From a virus, in the IMG/VR virus record IMGVR_UViG_3300043399_000251, positions 1 through 42,745 of that record: DNA of 42,745 nt, one strand, 5' to 3'. Below the pieces are notes generated by a model, which saw nothing but the letters and a program-made list of their open reading frames with translations, was not told where the DNA came from and searched no databases. Of the stretch, positions 28,450 through 37,345 are shown one piece after another. The translations under genes and the position numbers were made by a program. Every line of letters starts with the position of its first letter. Positions within the stretch are counted from its first letter, which is position 1.

Positions 28450-29009
28450 TACTTTACTTTCTCTTTATATGCATAATAGGCAATTCCCATAGCATCCCCG
28501 ATATCGTTATCATCGGTTTCTACACCAAACTTCTTAAAGAAATCCATAGTCTTTTGCTTACGAATTTCACGAATACGAGCCTTGATAAAAGCTTCGCCTT
28601 TGCCTGGATATTTTAACTTTACTTCTTCTTTCATAGCTTTAGTAAAGTTGTTATTGCCTATATAAGACTGCCACTGAATAGGTGTCAGCGTTACTACTTG
28701 TGTTTTCTTATCTAAAAGATTTGTTAATAAGGCACCAACAATCATTGCAATCTTTAGTCCAGCATCTGCAGATTTTACCATAATTGCCTGTTCTACCGCA
28801 ATATAGTCTGGAGATGTAATTTTTTTAATTGCTTTAGCTTTTGTTCCAGCATCCTTAATTTTCTCGTATATGGTTTCTCCATAAATAGGAAGCTTTCCAA
28901 TATTAACAATCTTTCCATTATCTATTAAGCAAAAAGCAACTGAAGCTGTTGATGCGTCAATTCCCAGAATTCTTTTTGCGTTTACCTTTTTCAATTCCGA
29001 CAATGACAT
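28449..29009 (-). CDS. ruvC: RuvC-like Holliday junction resolvase
   Basis: The 186-aa protein has the RNase H-fold active site: Asp18 in ILGIDAST, Glu73 in AVEQAI, and Asp169/Asp172 in DNDIGDAMGIAYYAY. It cleaves four-way junctions to resolve packaged DNA. It overlaps the upstream zinc-ribbon gene by 53 bp and is followed by a tiny helix-turn-helix gene. Confidence 0.88.
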   Translation of the reverse strand: MSLSELKKVNAKRILGIDASTASVAFCLIDNGKIVNIGKLPIYGETIYEKIKDAGTKAKAIKKITSPDYIAVEQAIMVKSADAGLKIAMIVGALLTNLLDKKTQVVTLTPIQWQSYIGNNNFTKAMKEEVKLKYPGKGEAFIKARIREIRKQKTMDFFKKFGVETDDNDIGDAMGIAYYAYKEKVK

Positions 29010-29274
29010 TTCTTATATCTCCAATCGCTTTTACTGTGTCATACTTTACTAACTCTGATTCACATTTTGCACATACTTCGTTAGCGTTATACTTGCTTAA
29101 AATGCTTTCGCACTTATCACATCTTCTTTCTTTACCAGAAAGTCTTTCTCTTTTTTGATAATATTTCTCCATTATCCTTTTATTAGTTGCAATACGGCAA
29201 CATTGGTTGGAGCAATATTTTTGATTATGAGTTTTGAACTCAAAATCTTGTCCACATTCAGCACACTTTTTCAT
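28957..29274 (-). CDS. Zinc-ribbon protein, 105 aa
   Basis: MKKCAECGQDFEFKTHNQKYCSNQC forms one zinc site, CDKC and CAKC a second. A basic end (EKGKRKKNSGN) follows. Such proteins often accompany HNH or resolvase genes. The long overlap with RuvC is unusual but both frames look coding. Confidence 0.7.
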   Translation of the reverse strand: MKKCAECGQDFEFKTHNQKYCSNQCCRIATNKRIMEKYYQKRERLSGKERRCDKCESILSKYNANEVCAKCESELVKYDTVKAIGDIRNVIVGIEKGKRKKNSGN

Positions 29275-30059
29275 AGCTTCCTTACCTGAAGTGGCTCAAT
29301 TTTAGTACGACCATCTGGTGCTTCTTGACAAGCCTCAAAGATAGGGCAATACTTACACTGATAAGAACTCTTTGTATAGCCACGCTTTACATTCTTTTTA
29401 TCAACCCACGCCTGACGGACTTCACGCATCCAGTCAAAGATGTAGTCTGCGTACTCTTGATTATCTTCTGTCATAAGTACAGGGAATGTAGCAATCTCAT
29501 GTGTATTCTTATTCTCATAAAGGAAGAAACCTTCTTGTGCTCCTGTACCCTTCATGTAAATAAGAATCTGCACAAGGTGAGAATCCGATGGTGTCTCTGT
29601 CATTTTACGAAGGTCATATTGCTCAGATTTAATAGTCTTAATCTCACCAATAATTTCTTCTCCGTCAACATCCATTACGACATCGATAAAGCCACGAACA
29701 GGTGGGTCAGAGAGCTTTAGTTCTCTTTCTACCTCTTTTACAGTTCCAACCTTTGTAACTCGTTTAAGAGCCTTTTGAATACGGTCATGGCTTGCCGTTC
29801 CGTTCTCCATTGCAGCCATACCTTCGGCTGTAAATGAATCTTTAAACTCTACACCATTAAACGCAAATTGCCAGTATCTAGGACAGGTTCCAAATCCATA
29901 TCCAACAGTAGATGGTGAAAATGAATATTTAGTTTGAAAAGCATCTCTCTGCTTACCTTCTAGACTTGCAACCTTAAGCTCTTTCATTAGCTTTTTATGG
30001 TCTAACTTTGTTTCTCTCTTACGATTCTTTAATGCATTAATATGATTAGTTGGTGACAC
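29271..30059 (-). CDS. Cas4-like PD-(D/E)XK exonuclease with Fe-S cluster
   Basis: The 262-aa protein has Cys59 in GTCPRYWQFAFNG, His91, the nuclease core RGFIDVVMDVDGEEIIGEIKT (Asp126, Glu139, Lys141), Gln164 in HLVQILIYMKG and a C-terminal CKYC-x5-C (235, 238, 244). Together these match Cas4/RecB-like exonucleases with an iron-sulfur cluster. There is no CRISPR array or other cas gene; its place next to RecA and RuvC points to recombination and end processing. GTG start. Confidence 0.88.
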   Translation of the reverse strand: MSPTNHINALKNRKRETKLDHKKLMKELKVASLEGKQRDAFQTKYSFSPSTVGYGFGTCPRYWQFAFNGVEFKDSFTAEGMAAMENGTASHDRIQKALKRVTKVGTVKEVERELKLSDPPVRGFIDVVMDVDGEEIIGEIKTIKSEQYDLRKMTETPSDSHLVQILIYMKGTGAQEGFFLYENKNTHEIATFPVLMTEDNQEYADYIFDWMREVRQAWVDKKNVKRGYTKSSYQCKYCPIFEACQEAPDGRTKIEPLQVRKL

Positions 30060-30067
30060 AATTTCTC

Positions 30068-30394
30068 CTAATAAACTTTCGTAGTGTACTTCAATGCTCC
30101 TACAAGCTTATCTATTGTATCAGACATTGTGTAATAAACATTCTTTTTGGTATGATTTACCGACCCACTTGGACCTTTTGCCACAGTAGTATACCAAGTC
30201 GCTAGAATTTGAAACTTAGCAGACATAGCCTGAAGTTTAGTAATTAGAGAGATTGCTTGCATGGCTGGTACATCTGGCTTCATTAAAAGCTTTACTACAA
30301 TTGCCAATGCTTCATCTAAATCCTCATCATTCATAAACTCATGAAGGTCATTAAATTCTGTAATTTTATTAATATAATCAAGACTCGTTTCCAT
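30068..30394 (-). CDS. Hypothetical helical protein, 108 aa
   Basis: A helical protein (DLDEALAIVVKLLMKPDVPA, ISLITKLQAMSAKFQILATW). It lies between the Cas4-like nuclease and the Hjc-like gene, so it is likely part of the recombination unit, but no domain is evident. Confidence 0.65.
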   Translation of the reverse strand: METSLDYINKITEFNDLHEFMNDEDLDEALAIVVKLLMKPDVPAMQAISLITKLQAMSAKFQILATWYTTVAKGPSGSVNHTKKNVYYTMSDTIDKLVGALKYTTKVY

Positions 30395-30683
30395 TTGCTC
30401 TCCTCACTAAATCTTCTAGCATAGCCCACTCAATTACTGCGAGCCTTGTCTTGTATTTGTCTCCTAGAACTACCATAAGTGCTGGAGACTTTTCTTTATC
30501 TGTTCTAAGGGCATCTGTTACAATCTTTGCCCAGTTATCTTGTGAAATAGAATATGACTTTTCATACTCCTTGATATCAATTACAAACTCTTCCCAGCTG
30601 GCATCACCTTTTTGGTATTGACCACGACCAGAGTTCTTGTGTGCTTTTGCACCAATCTTTTTTATTTCTCCACGCTCGCTCAT
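30378..30683 (-). CDS. Small Holliday-junction-resolvase-like nuclease, 101 aa
   Basis: The sequence KKIGAKAHKNSGRGQYQKGD, ASWEEFVIDIKEYEKSYSIS, NWAKIVTDALRTDK, ALMVVLGDKYKTRLAVIEW recalls a PD-(D/E)XK fold: Asp/Lys in IDIKE, then a KI..DA helix. It is short and could be a Hjc/VRR-type resolvase. If so the phage encodes more than one junction-cleaving enzyme. It overlaps neighbours on both sides. Confidence 0.6.
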   Translation of the reverse strand: MSERGEIKKIGAKAHKNSGRGQYQKGDASWEEFVIDIKEYEKSYSISQDNWAKIVTDALRTDKEKSPALMVVLGDKYKTRLAVIEWAMLEDLVRRANGNES

Positions 30684-30868
30684 AGCTTAGCCTCCGAAGA
30701 ATGGTTACTGGAACACTGCCAAACAATTTTTCTTTTTGCTTCATCTAGTCTAGCACTACGAACTGTCTCATTGCACTCTTGACAAATAAATGTTCCAGAT
30801 ACTGAAACAGAATCATCTATCTCTATATCATTATTGTTTTTATTTAAAAACTCTTTTGGGTCTATCAT
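30680..30868 (-). CDS. Small zinc-binding protein, 62 aa
   Basis: GTFICQECNETVRSARL and VWQCSSNHSSEA give CxxC..C..H, a probable zinc ribbon. It overlaps RecA by 4 bp and Hjc-like by 4 bp. Unknown role. Confidence 0.65.
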   Translation of the reverse strand: MIDPKEFLNKNNNDIEIDDSVSVSGTFICQECNETVRSARLDEAKRKIVWQCSSNHSSEAKL

Positions 30869-31872
30869 ACTTTTTCGTACACCAAAGTCTTTAGCTGGTC
30901 AAATACTTCTTTGTTCTCACGAACCATATCAACTACTTTTGCACGACCCTGAATACGCTCTCCAAGAACTGTATACCAAGCACCACCACGCTCAATGACT
31001 CCCATCATTTCAGCAGTGTCTACTAAGTCTGCAACCTCGTCTACTCCAACATGGTCTCCTTGAAAATAGAAGTCATACGAACCTGTAATGAACTGTGGAC
31101 CAGTCTTGTTATAGTCAATTGTCCAGTTTACAGGACGACCAACCTTTTGCTCAATGAGTTTATCTCCAACAGCTACCTTATCCTTAATAGAGTTTGCTTC
31201 TGCTTCTGAAGACCAGAGCTTTACAATTGTGCTACTAAAGAATTTAACTGCCATACCTCCTGTTGGGATATGTGTTGCATGCATAGAGCCAAACTGATTA
31301 CGCTGCTGAGAAATAAGAACCAATAATGTATTCTTATTTGCATAGTTAAGCATCTTAACTGCGTGAGTCATGTCCTTAGCTTCTGCACCAATCTGTTTTG
31401 TATCTTGTAAATGCTTTAGCTCTTCTCCATCTTTTTCAAAATAGATAGCTGGCAGCAGTGCTGAAATAGAGTCAACTACAACTAGGTCAACACCTGCGTT
31501 CATAAGTTGCACACCAATATCAACCATGTCATTGATAGTCTTTACTGGTGAATAAATAAGTTTGCTAGAGTCTACACCTAGCTTTTCTGCCCACTCTTGG
31601 GAATATGACTGCTCTGCGTCAATCCATGCACAGGTCTTTCCTTTTTTCTGTGCCTCTGCAATCATTTGCAAACAGAATGATGATTTACCTGCAGATTTAT
31701 TTCCCCAGATAAGAACCTGTCGCCCATAGGCAAATCCACCTTTAAGTCCAACATTAAGACTAAGGCTTGGTGTTGCCTGTTTTTCGATTACGACTTCTGT
31801 TGCCGACTGAACTCTTTGTCTTGTTTTCGGGTCTAGTCTGGACAGAATGTCCTCTATAGTTATCTCGCTCAT
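30865..31872 (-). CDS. recA: RecA-like recombinase
   Basis: The 335-aa protein has Walker A GNKSAGKSS (57-65), the catalytic Glu in WIDAEQSYSQEW, Walker B VVVDS (131-135), and LVLISQQRNQFG. The N-terminal LDPKTRQRVQSATEVVIEK fits phage RecA proteins. It promotes strand exchange and repair of replicating DNA. The start codon is inside the frame of the gene at 31760-32044, a 113-bp overlap. Confidence 0.93.
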   Translation of the reverse strand: MSEITIEDILSRLDPKTRQRVQSATEVVIEKQATPSLSLNVGLKGGFAYGRQVLIWGNKSAGKSSFCLQMIAEAQKKGKTCAWIDAEQSYSQEWAEKLGVDSSKLIYSPVKTINDMVDIGVQLMNAGVDLVVVDSISALLPAIYFEKDGEELKHLQDTKQIGAEAKDMTHAVKMLNYANKNTLLVLISQQRNQFGSMHATHIPTGGMAVKFFSSTIVKLWSSEAEANSIKDKVAVGDKLIEQKVGRPVNWTIDYNKTGPQFITGSYDFYFQGDHVGVDEVADLVDTAEMMGVIERGGAWYTVLGERIQGRAKVVDMVRENKEVFDQLKTLVYEKV

Positions 31873-32044
31873 AAAAATGATTCTCCAATATATCTGCTAG
31901 TTTTCTTATATCATCATTTCTCATTGATGAAAGTTTTTTAATTATTGAGAAGATTAAATCTTCATCGTGACTCTTGATTACCATTAGGTATTCTCCCTCA
32001 GAGCCTTCTAGGAAGTACCCTGAGATATTATCCTTTGACACCAT
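31760..32044 (-). CDS. Hypothetical protein overlapping recA, 94 aa
   Basis: Without this gene there would be a 155-bp gap upstream of recA. The first 60 residues (GYFLEGSEGEYLMVIKSHDE, LSSMRNDDIRKLADILENHF) look like a real folded protein. The last 35, inside recA, are basic and low in complexity (RPENKTKSSVGNRSRNRKT). The start overlaps the end of the MazG gene by 17 bp. Confidence 0.55.
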   Translation of the reverse strand: MVSKDNISGYFLEGSEGEYLMVIKSHDEDLIFSIIKKLSSMRNDDIRKLADILENHFYERDNYRGHSVQTRPENKTKSSVGNRSRNRKTGNTKP

Positions 32045-32372
32045 GAAGATATGGTCGCTCTCTATTCTTGTTAATCTTTTCTACAAAGACTTCCTCAAGA
32101 GAAGATGTTGTTACTCCATTGGCATCTAAACCTGCCCATAGGTCAAGAACACGGACAATAATGTCTGCTAGTTCTTCTACCACTTCTCGCTCACCCTTGC
32201 TCTTTCTAAGTGCCTCTAGCACCTCTGTAGCCTCTGAGTGAATCATTGCAATCTGCTTTGCATAAAATACAAATGCATCCTGCTCCTGAATACGCTTGGT
32301 TGGTTCCCAAAAACCCTTATCTTGGGCAGTTCTGTGTAAATCTTTTGCTAGTAAGTCAAAGCTTACATTCAT
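32028..32372 (-). CDS. MazG-like nucleotide pyrophosphohydrolase
   Basis: The 114-aa helical protein has HSEATEVLEAL (Glu47, 50) followed by VVEELADIIVRVLDL (Glu66/67, Asp70), the metal-binding ExxE..ExxD pattern of MazG-type all-alpha NTP pyrophosphatases, and ends EKINKNRERPYLHG, a family signature. It would hydrolyse non-canonical or excess NTPs. It overlaps the polymerase gene by 4 bp. Confidence 0.85.
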   Translation of the reverse strand: MNVSFDLLAKDLHRTAQDKGFWEPTKRIQEQDAFVFYAKQIAMIHSEATEVLEALRKSKGEREVVEELADIIVRVLDLWAGLDANGVTTSSLEEVFVEKINKNRERPYLHGVKG

Positions 32373-35300
32373 CGTACAAACTCCTTAATAGTTAATGTTC
32401 CAGTTCTAGTTTCTTGCAATACTGGTTTGCAGCGAGTTCCTGGCTTTGCGTTAACCAAAGCATTTGAATACATGCCAGAAAATACAGTAGTTGCAAATAA
32501 TTCTTTATCGTTATTGGCAAATACGATGTTTCCCATCTTATCGCCTTTCTTTGTTTTTCTACCACTAAATGATACCACATACATCTCATCATCGATTAAA
32601 TTAAGATTCTTCGCTGCAAGAAACTTGGTAAATGGAGTGTCTGCCTTCTTAATATCCTCTGGAGTGCAGTATTCTGCCATTCTGTTATCTCCTACAAGGA
32701 TAATATATTGTTTTCCAGTTTCAATAGTGGTATCTTGCTTATCAAATACGCCTACAGCACCTGTCTTATCTACAAGTTCTACACGACTCCAGCCATCTCC
32801 ACGCTTAATTGATTTAACCATAGCCATTACTAAGAATGAGCCAGTCTCTTCATATTCTTCCAGTGGCTTGATAAAAGCATCCATCCATCGTGGAAGGTCG
32901 TTAACAAACTCAGGGATATTTAGCATTTCATAATAGTGTTCATGCTCATTACCAGTTCTAGGGTTGTCATCAAATGCCGCACCACCAATCTTATTTAAAG
33001 ACTCAACGGCACGAGCATTGATTCCAGAACCCTTTTCACGAGTTACCTTGCGAAAATTCTCGTAAGAAGTATATGGTCTACGCTTAATAATAGCATTAGC
33101 AATGTTTTCAGAAATATATTTGATATTGCCTAGACCAAATCTAATTGCATCTCCTTCGAGTGTGAAGTCTACACCGCCCTCATTGATATGTGGCAAACGA
33201 ATCTTAATTCCCATACGCTTTGCTTCGATTAGATACTCTGTACGAGTGTCCTTATCTTTTTCGTTTCGTAGAAGAGAGTGCATAAACTCTACAGGGTAAT
33301 AACGCTTTAGCCAAGCAGTCCAATATGAAAGCATAGAATATGCAACGGCGTGAGACTTGTTAAATGAATAACCTGCGTGTGCTTCAAAGTCGTGCCATAG
33401 GTTTTGTGCATCATGTGCATCAATGTGTTTGCTTGCACCCTTAATGAACTCATCTTTATACTTGTCAAATTCTCTAGCATCCTTTTTCTTACCGATAATC
33501 TTACGAACCTTATCGGCTTCTGCCATAGTCATTCCACCAAGTTTTACACAGGCAAGCATAACTTGTTCCTGATAAAGAATACATCCATAGGTATCTTTTG
33601 TAAACTCTTCAATAATTGGATGAAGATATGTTACTTTAGACTTACCCTTCTTACGCTTAATATACTCAGCACCAATTGTATTCATAGCTCCTGGACGAAC
33701 AAGAGCATTTGATGCAGCAAGTTCATCAAAGTTTGATACACCCATCTTAATCAAGAGGTTTGTATAAGGTACGGTTTCAGCTTGGAATACGCCTCTTGTG
33801 TGACCTGCAGTAAGGTCTAGATATACTTCTGGGTCTGCCAAGTCAAGTTCTGTTAGGTCAATTTCTTTACCAGTTCTATCCTTGATACTGTTTAGCGTAT
33901 CATGAATTACGGCAAGAGTTTTAAGACCTAGAGCATCAATCTTAATCAAACCAATGTCTGCTGCTTGTTCCATATCCACTGCCACTACAGGAATTCGGTC
34001 ATCACCCTGCGTATCTTTACGAGTCTCCATTGGAGCAAACTGAGAAATCTCATCTTTAGCTGTAACGATACCTGCAGCATGCATACCAGTGCCACGAATT
34101 CGACCACGAAGTCTGTCTGCATACTGAACCACTTCTGGATACTTCTGTCTAAACTCTGCTGTGCTTTTACTTGTAATAAACTCTTCCCAAGTATCTACTT
34201 GCTTTAGTGCCTTATTTACTTCTCCAAGTGGGACATGGAAAGCACGAGCAACATCTCGCACAACACCTTTATCCTTAAAGGTAAGAAATGTAGCAATAGA
34301 TGCAACATGACCATACTTAGATGTTAGATACTCCTTGACTTCACTTCTACGGCGGTCTTCATAGTCTGTATCAATATCAGGAAAGTCATTACGCTCGGGG
34401 TTAATGAATCGGAAGAATAGCAAACCATACTTAATTGGGTCTACTTCTGTAATGCCAAGAGCATAACAAACTAAAGAACCTGCAGCAGAACCACGACCTG
34501 GACCAACAAGAATATCATTACTCTTAGACCAGTTAATCATATCTGCTACAACAAGAAAGTATGAACTAAAGTTTTTATCTTTAATAATTTCTAGTTCATC
34601 ATACAAACGCTTTTTATATTCTTCATTAACTGCAAGACCTTTACGAACAAGCCCAGAGTATGCCAGCTTTTCTAGCTCTGCATGGGGGTCTGTGTATTGG
34701 GCTGGTAGAAGGTCTAGGTTTTTCTTTTCTGTGTACGAGCCGATTTTATCGCTAATTGCTACAGAGTTTTCATATAGGTCTGGTCTGTCAATCCCTTGTG
34801 CTTCCATCTTAGTTTTAACATCGTTGTGTCCAGACAAATAGATATCGAGTTCAGAGAATGACATCTGACGGTCTCCGTAAAGATAGTCAAGTCGCTGCAT
34901 AAGGTCTTTAATCTTTGTGCTACCCTCATAAGTAGAACCCTTTTGAATGTTAGGGTGCGTACCAAGAATAAGCATAATTTCTTCTGCAATACGGTCTTTA
35001 GGGTCTGCATAGTGGCAGTCTAGTGTAACGGTACTCTTTACACCCATCTCATCTGCAAGTTTAAGTAATGCATGATTAAGTTCTGCAGGATTATGTGGCT
35101 GCAGTTCCATGTAAAAGTCTTCACCAAATACTTGCTTAAACCAGTCTGTATATTGTTTAGCAAGCGACATATTGTCATTCTCAATTGCTTTTGCAATAAT
35201 GCCATTCATACATCCAGATAGCACAACAAGACCGCTTGAATGCTTTTCTAGAATGTCAAAGTCCATACGAGGCTTCATAAAGAAACCATCATTCCAAGCA

Positions 35301-35629
35301 TCTTCTGATAGCTTGCCTAAGTTTTGTAATCCTGCATCATCTTTAGCAAGAATAATTAAATGGTTATAAATTTGGTCTTCCGCTTCACGGTCTTTACGAC
35401 TACGCTTGTCGAAACGGTCATTGGTAAAGTATGCTTCAATACCTAAGATTGGCTTTACGCCTGTTTCTTTTGCTGCATTAAGCATATCAATGTGACCAGA
35501 CAGTGTTCCATGGTCTGTAATAGATAATGCTGTCATACCTAGTTCTTTTGCACGAGTCATAAGCTCAAGTGGTGACGAGAATCCGTCAAGCAAACTATAG
35601 TATGAATGCGAGTGATGATTATGATACAT
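32369..35629 (-). CDS. dnaE: DNA polymerase III alpha subunit (DnaE type)
   Basis: The 1086-aa polymerase begins with a PHP domain (HNHHSHSYYSLLDG, ITDHGTLSGH, ILGIEAYF). It carries VGPGRGSAAGSLVCYALG (375-392) and FPDIDTDYEDRRR (416-428), the C-family catalytic Asp triad region, and late helix-hairpin-helix and OB-fold parts (YIIL, VVSFSGRKTKKGDKM). It is a full-length bacterial-type replicase and the likely replicative polymerase of the phage. No separate DnaQ or clamp gene is seen. The ATG follows GGAG; the promoter is at 35655-35683. Confidence 0.95.
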   Translation of the reverse strand: MYHNHHSHSYYSLLDGFSSPLELMTRAKELGMTALSITDHGTLSGHIDMLNAAKETGVKPILGIEAYFTNDRFDKRSRKDREAEDQIYNHLIILAKDDAGLQNLGKLSEDAWNDGFFMKPRMDFDILEKHSSGLVVLSGCMNGIIAKAIENDNMSLAKQYTDWFKQVFGEDFYMELQPHNPAELNHALLKLADEMGVKSTVTLDCHYADPKDRIAEEIMLILGTHPNIQKGSTYEGSTKIKDLMQRLDYLYGDRQMSFSELDIYLSGHNDVKTKMEAQGIDRPDLYENSVAISDKIGSYTEKKNLDLLPAQYTDPHAELEKLAYSGLVRKGLAVNEEYKKRLYDELEIIKDKNFSSYFLVVADMINWSKSNDILVGPGRGSAAGSLVCYALGITEVDPIKYGLLFFRFINPERNDFPDIDTDYEDRRRSEVKEYLTSKYGHVASIATFLTFKDKGVVRDVARAFHVPLGEVNKALKQVDTWEEFITSKSTAEFRQKYPEVVQYADRLRGRIRGTGMHAAGIVTAKDEISQFAPMETRKDTQGDDRIPVVAVDMEQAADIGLIKIDALGLKTLAVIHDTLNSIKDRTGKEIDLTELDLADPEVYLDLTAGHTRGVFQAETVPYTNLLIKMGVSNFDELAASNALVRPGAMNTIGAEYIKRKKGKSKVTYLHPIIEEFTKDTYGCILYQEQVMLACVKLGGMTMAEADKVRKIIGKKKDAREFDKYKDEFIKGASKHIDAHDAQNLWHDFEAHAGYSFNKSHAVAYSMLSYWTAWLKRYYPVEFMHSLLRNEKDKDTRTEYLIEAKRMGIKIRLPHINEGGVDFTLEGDAIRFGLGNIKYISENIANAIIKRRPYTSYENFRKVTREKGSGINARAVESLNKIGGAAFDDNPRTGNEHEHYYEMLNIPEFVNDLPRWMDAFIKPLEEYEETGSFLVMAMVKSIKRGDGWSRVELVDKTGAVGVFDKQDTTIETGKQYIILVGDNRMAEYCTPEDIKKADTPFTKFLAAKNLNLIDDEMYVVSFSGRKTKKGDKMGNIVFANNDKELFATTVFSGMYSNALVNAKPGTRCKPVLQETRTGTLTIKEFVR

Positions 35630-35644
35630 TAAACTCCAATGATA

Positions 35645-35675
35645 GTGGGACGGTAGAATACACTACCGCCCCCAC
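35645..35675 (-). promoter_or_regulatory. Inverted repeat overlapping the dnaE promoter, also terminator-like
   Basis: GTGGG-A-CGGTAG and CTACCG-CC-CCCAC (35645-35656, 35663-35675) pair around a 6-nt loop. It lies 11-41 bp past the stop of the SSB gene and spans the -10 of the polymerase promoter. It could terminate SSB transcription and also be an operator. Confidence 0.55.
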
Positions 35676-35683
35676 TTTGTCAA
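35655..35683 (-). promoter_or_regulatory. Promoter of the dnaE operon, TTGACA-N17-TATTCT
   Basis: On the minus strand TTGACA (35683-35678) and TATTCT (35660-35655) are 17 bp apart, between SSB and dnaE. It can drive dnaE, mazG, recA and the recombination genes. Confidence 0.75.
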
Positions 35684-35685
35684 TA

Positions 35686-36336
35686 TTACCAGTCTACTGA
35701 GGTGCTGGCGGTTGAGTCTACATCTAGACCCATATAGAAACCTTCTTGGTCGGTATACGCAACTTGACGAGTAGCGGTTTTCATCAAATCAAATGGTTCA
35801 ACGCCGCTAAAGTCAAATGGTGTTTCATCGACTGCACCTGGAATCAAAACATAGTTTGTTGAAGTTCCAGTTCCGTTTCTGCGAAGTGACCAAACGAGAT
35901 TGGTAATAGAACCAGTTTCATCGTCAAAGTCGCTAATAGTGTTAGTAGTTGTTGATTTAGGACCAACGCCTTGTGACCAAATGGCTACATAGTTTTCTTC
36001 ATTATCATACACATAAACATTTGTGTAAAAACGAAGCTTTGCTTTCCATCCAGCTTTTGGGTCTTTACGATTTTGTTCGCAACCATAGCAACGACCTTCA
36101 TCGTCCATAGAGCAAAGTGCTTTACGGCGATAATCTTTTGGATTTGTATGTTCTGCGACTACAATAGCTTGACCTAGCTTTTCGTCATAATTTTTTGAAT
36201 CGGCACTAAGTTCGTTAACAAAACGAAGCTTGACCTTCTGTCCATCGTCTAGCTTAAGCCAACGACCCTTTGGACCTTCTGCTGCACGAGCATCAATCTC
36301 TTTGTGTGCTTGTTTTAGCGATTTTACAATTGCCAT
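35686..36336 (-). CDS. ssb: gp32-like single-stranded DNA-binding protein
   Basis: The 216-aa protein has WLKLDDGQKVKLRFVNE at the start of an OB-like core and a zinc site His63, Cys75, Cys83, Cys86 (LCSMDDEGRCYGCEQNRKD). T4 gp32 uses His64, Cys77, Cys87, Cys90, so spacing is close. KLRFYTNVYVYDNEENYVAI follows; the C-terminus is acidic and Ser/Thr-rich (GLDVDSTASTSVDW), as expected for a protein-contact tail. It covers ssDNA at the fork and helps RecA. It has its own promoter. Confidence 0.8.
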   Translation of the reverse strand: MAIVKSLKQAHKEIDARAAEGPKGRWLKLDDGQKVKLRFVNELSADSKNYDEKLGQAIVVAEHTNPKDYRRKALCSMDDEGRCYGCEQNRKDPKAGWKAKLRFYTNVYVYDNEENYVAIWSQGVGPKSTTTNTISDFDDETGSITNLVWSLRRNGTGTSTNYVLIPGAVDETPFDFSGVEPFDLMKTATRQVAYTDQEGFYMGLDVDSTASTSVDW

Positions 36337-36388
36337 TTATATCATCTCTTTCTAAATAGTTGAACCTATAGGTGGTTCGTGTAGGATA

Positions 36389-36417
36389 AGTATATCAGAG
36401 TTGGAACAATAAGTCAA
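36389..36417 (-). promoter_or_regulatory. Promoter of ssb, TTGACT-N17-TATACT
   Basis: TTGACT (36417-36412) and TATACT (36394-36389) on the minus strand have 17-bp spacing and overlap the end of the primase gene. A 10-bp palindrome ACCTATAGGT follows at 36365-36374, in the leader. Confidence 0.7.
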
Positions 36418-37345
36418 GTGTCTTGTTGTCCATGGCTGATAAAATTTCTTCTTTAGTCATGTCCCCTATGTCCTTTTTTCCCTCTGGAATAGGAATAATG
36501 CTTATATCTCTAGACTTTATATTATCTGTAATCTTCTTTACAAAAGACTGCCCAGCATCGTCTGAGTCTGGTGCTAGAATAATCTTAGTTGCGTACTTTT
36601 CAAGCAGTTTTATTTGCTCTCTACTGATATTTGCTCCTAAAGTAGCTACTGCTGGAAATCCCATCTGATAAAGTTTAATTGCATCAAATGATGACTCTAC
36701 CACAATGATATCTTGGAACTTACATCTATTTAGATTAAATAGAACCTTAGAGCGTGGTAAGTTAGTAGAGTTCTTGAATGACTTACCCTCAATTGAACGA
36801 GCAACAAATCCAACATACATTCCATTTTCTGTTTGTACTGGAACTGTTACCATATCTTGGTTTACTGAATATCCCAAGTGAAAAGCAAGTACATCGCTCC
36901 TAGAAATCCCCCGAAGATTAAAGTAGCCCATGCTGCGGTCAGAATTAAGGCAATCGTTGTGAAGGCGTTTGATAAGGTCGGAGTCGAATGGCTCCAGGTC
37001 TTTAGTCTTGTTAGTTTCTGTAAAAATTTGCTTTGCAAAATCTGTCTCCTTTGCTGCAGAGCTAATCATTCTATTTGCTTCAAAGTATGAACGCTTTGTA
37101 GTTTTCATTACAAAGTCTAGCAATGTTCCATTCTCTCCACAGGAGAAACAAAGAAACAGTCCTTTTTCTTTATCTACTTCGCAAGCAGGTGTGTGTCTGT
37201 TATTATGAAACGGACAAAATATTAAAAAGTGAGACTCAAGCTCTGAGCCTATAGTTATACCGCATTGGGCGAGAACTTCTTTAACCTGTCCTTGGGTATA
37301 GGATTCATTGGTATTAGTCTTGTTCCGACTACTGCCTGATAGCAT
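36395..37345 (-). CDS. dnaG: DnaG-type DNA primase
   Basis: The 316-aa protein has an N-terminal CHC2-like zinc site (Cys44-Pro-Phe-His47 ... Cys66, Cys69 in FLCFSCGENGTLLDFVM) and a TOPRIM domain (Glu217 in IIVVESSFDAI, LGANIS, LAPDSDDAGQSF at 258-268). It lacks the C-terminal helicase-binding part of host DnaG. It lays RNA primers at the fork. Its first 91 bp overlap the upstream gene and no other ATG start is available, which is unusual. Confidence 0.9.
   Translation of the reverse strand: MLSGSSRNKTNTNESYTQGQVKEVLAQCGITIGSELESHFLIFCPFHNNRHTPACEVDKEKGLFLCFSCGENGTLLDFVMKTTKRSYFEANRMISSAAKETDFAKQIFTETNKTKDLEPFDSDLIKRLHNDCLNSDRSMGYFNLRGISRSDVLAFHLGYSVNQDMVTVPVQTENGMYVGFVARSIEGKSFKNSTNLPRSKVLFNLNRCKFQDIIVVESSFDAIKLYQMGFPAVATLGANISREQIKLLEKYATKIILAPDSDDAGQSFVKKITDNIKSRDISIIPIPEGKKDIGDMTKEEILSAMDNKTLDLLFQL

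Noticed and set aside
29271-30059. Cas4-like gene as a sign of a CRISPR system
   Set aside because: No repeat-spacer array and no other cas gene was seen; context is phage recombination.
32369-35629. Intein in the polymerase
   Set aside because: The protein runs continuously through all motifs at normal spacing and has no HINT-like block.
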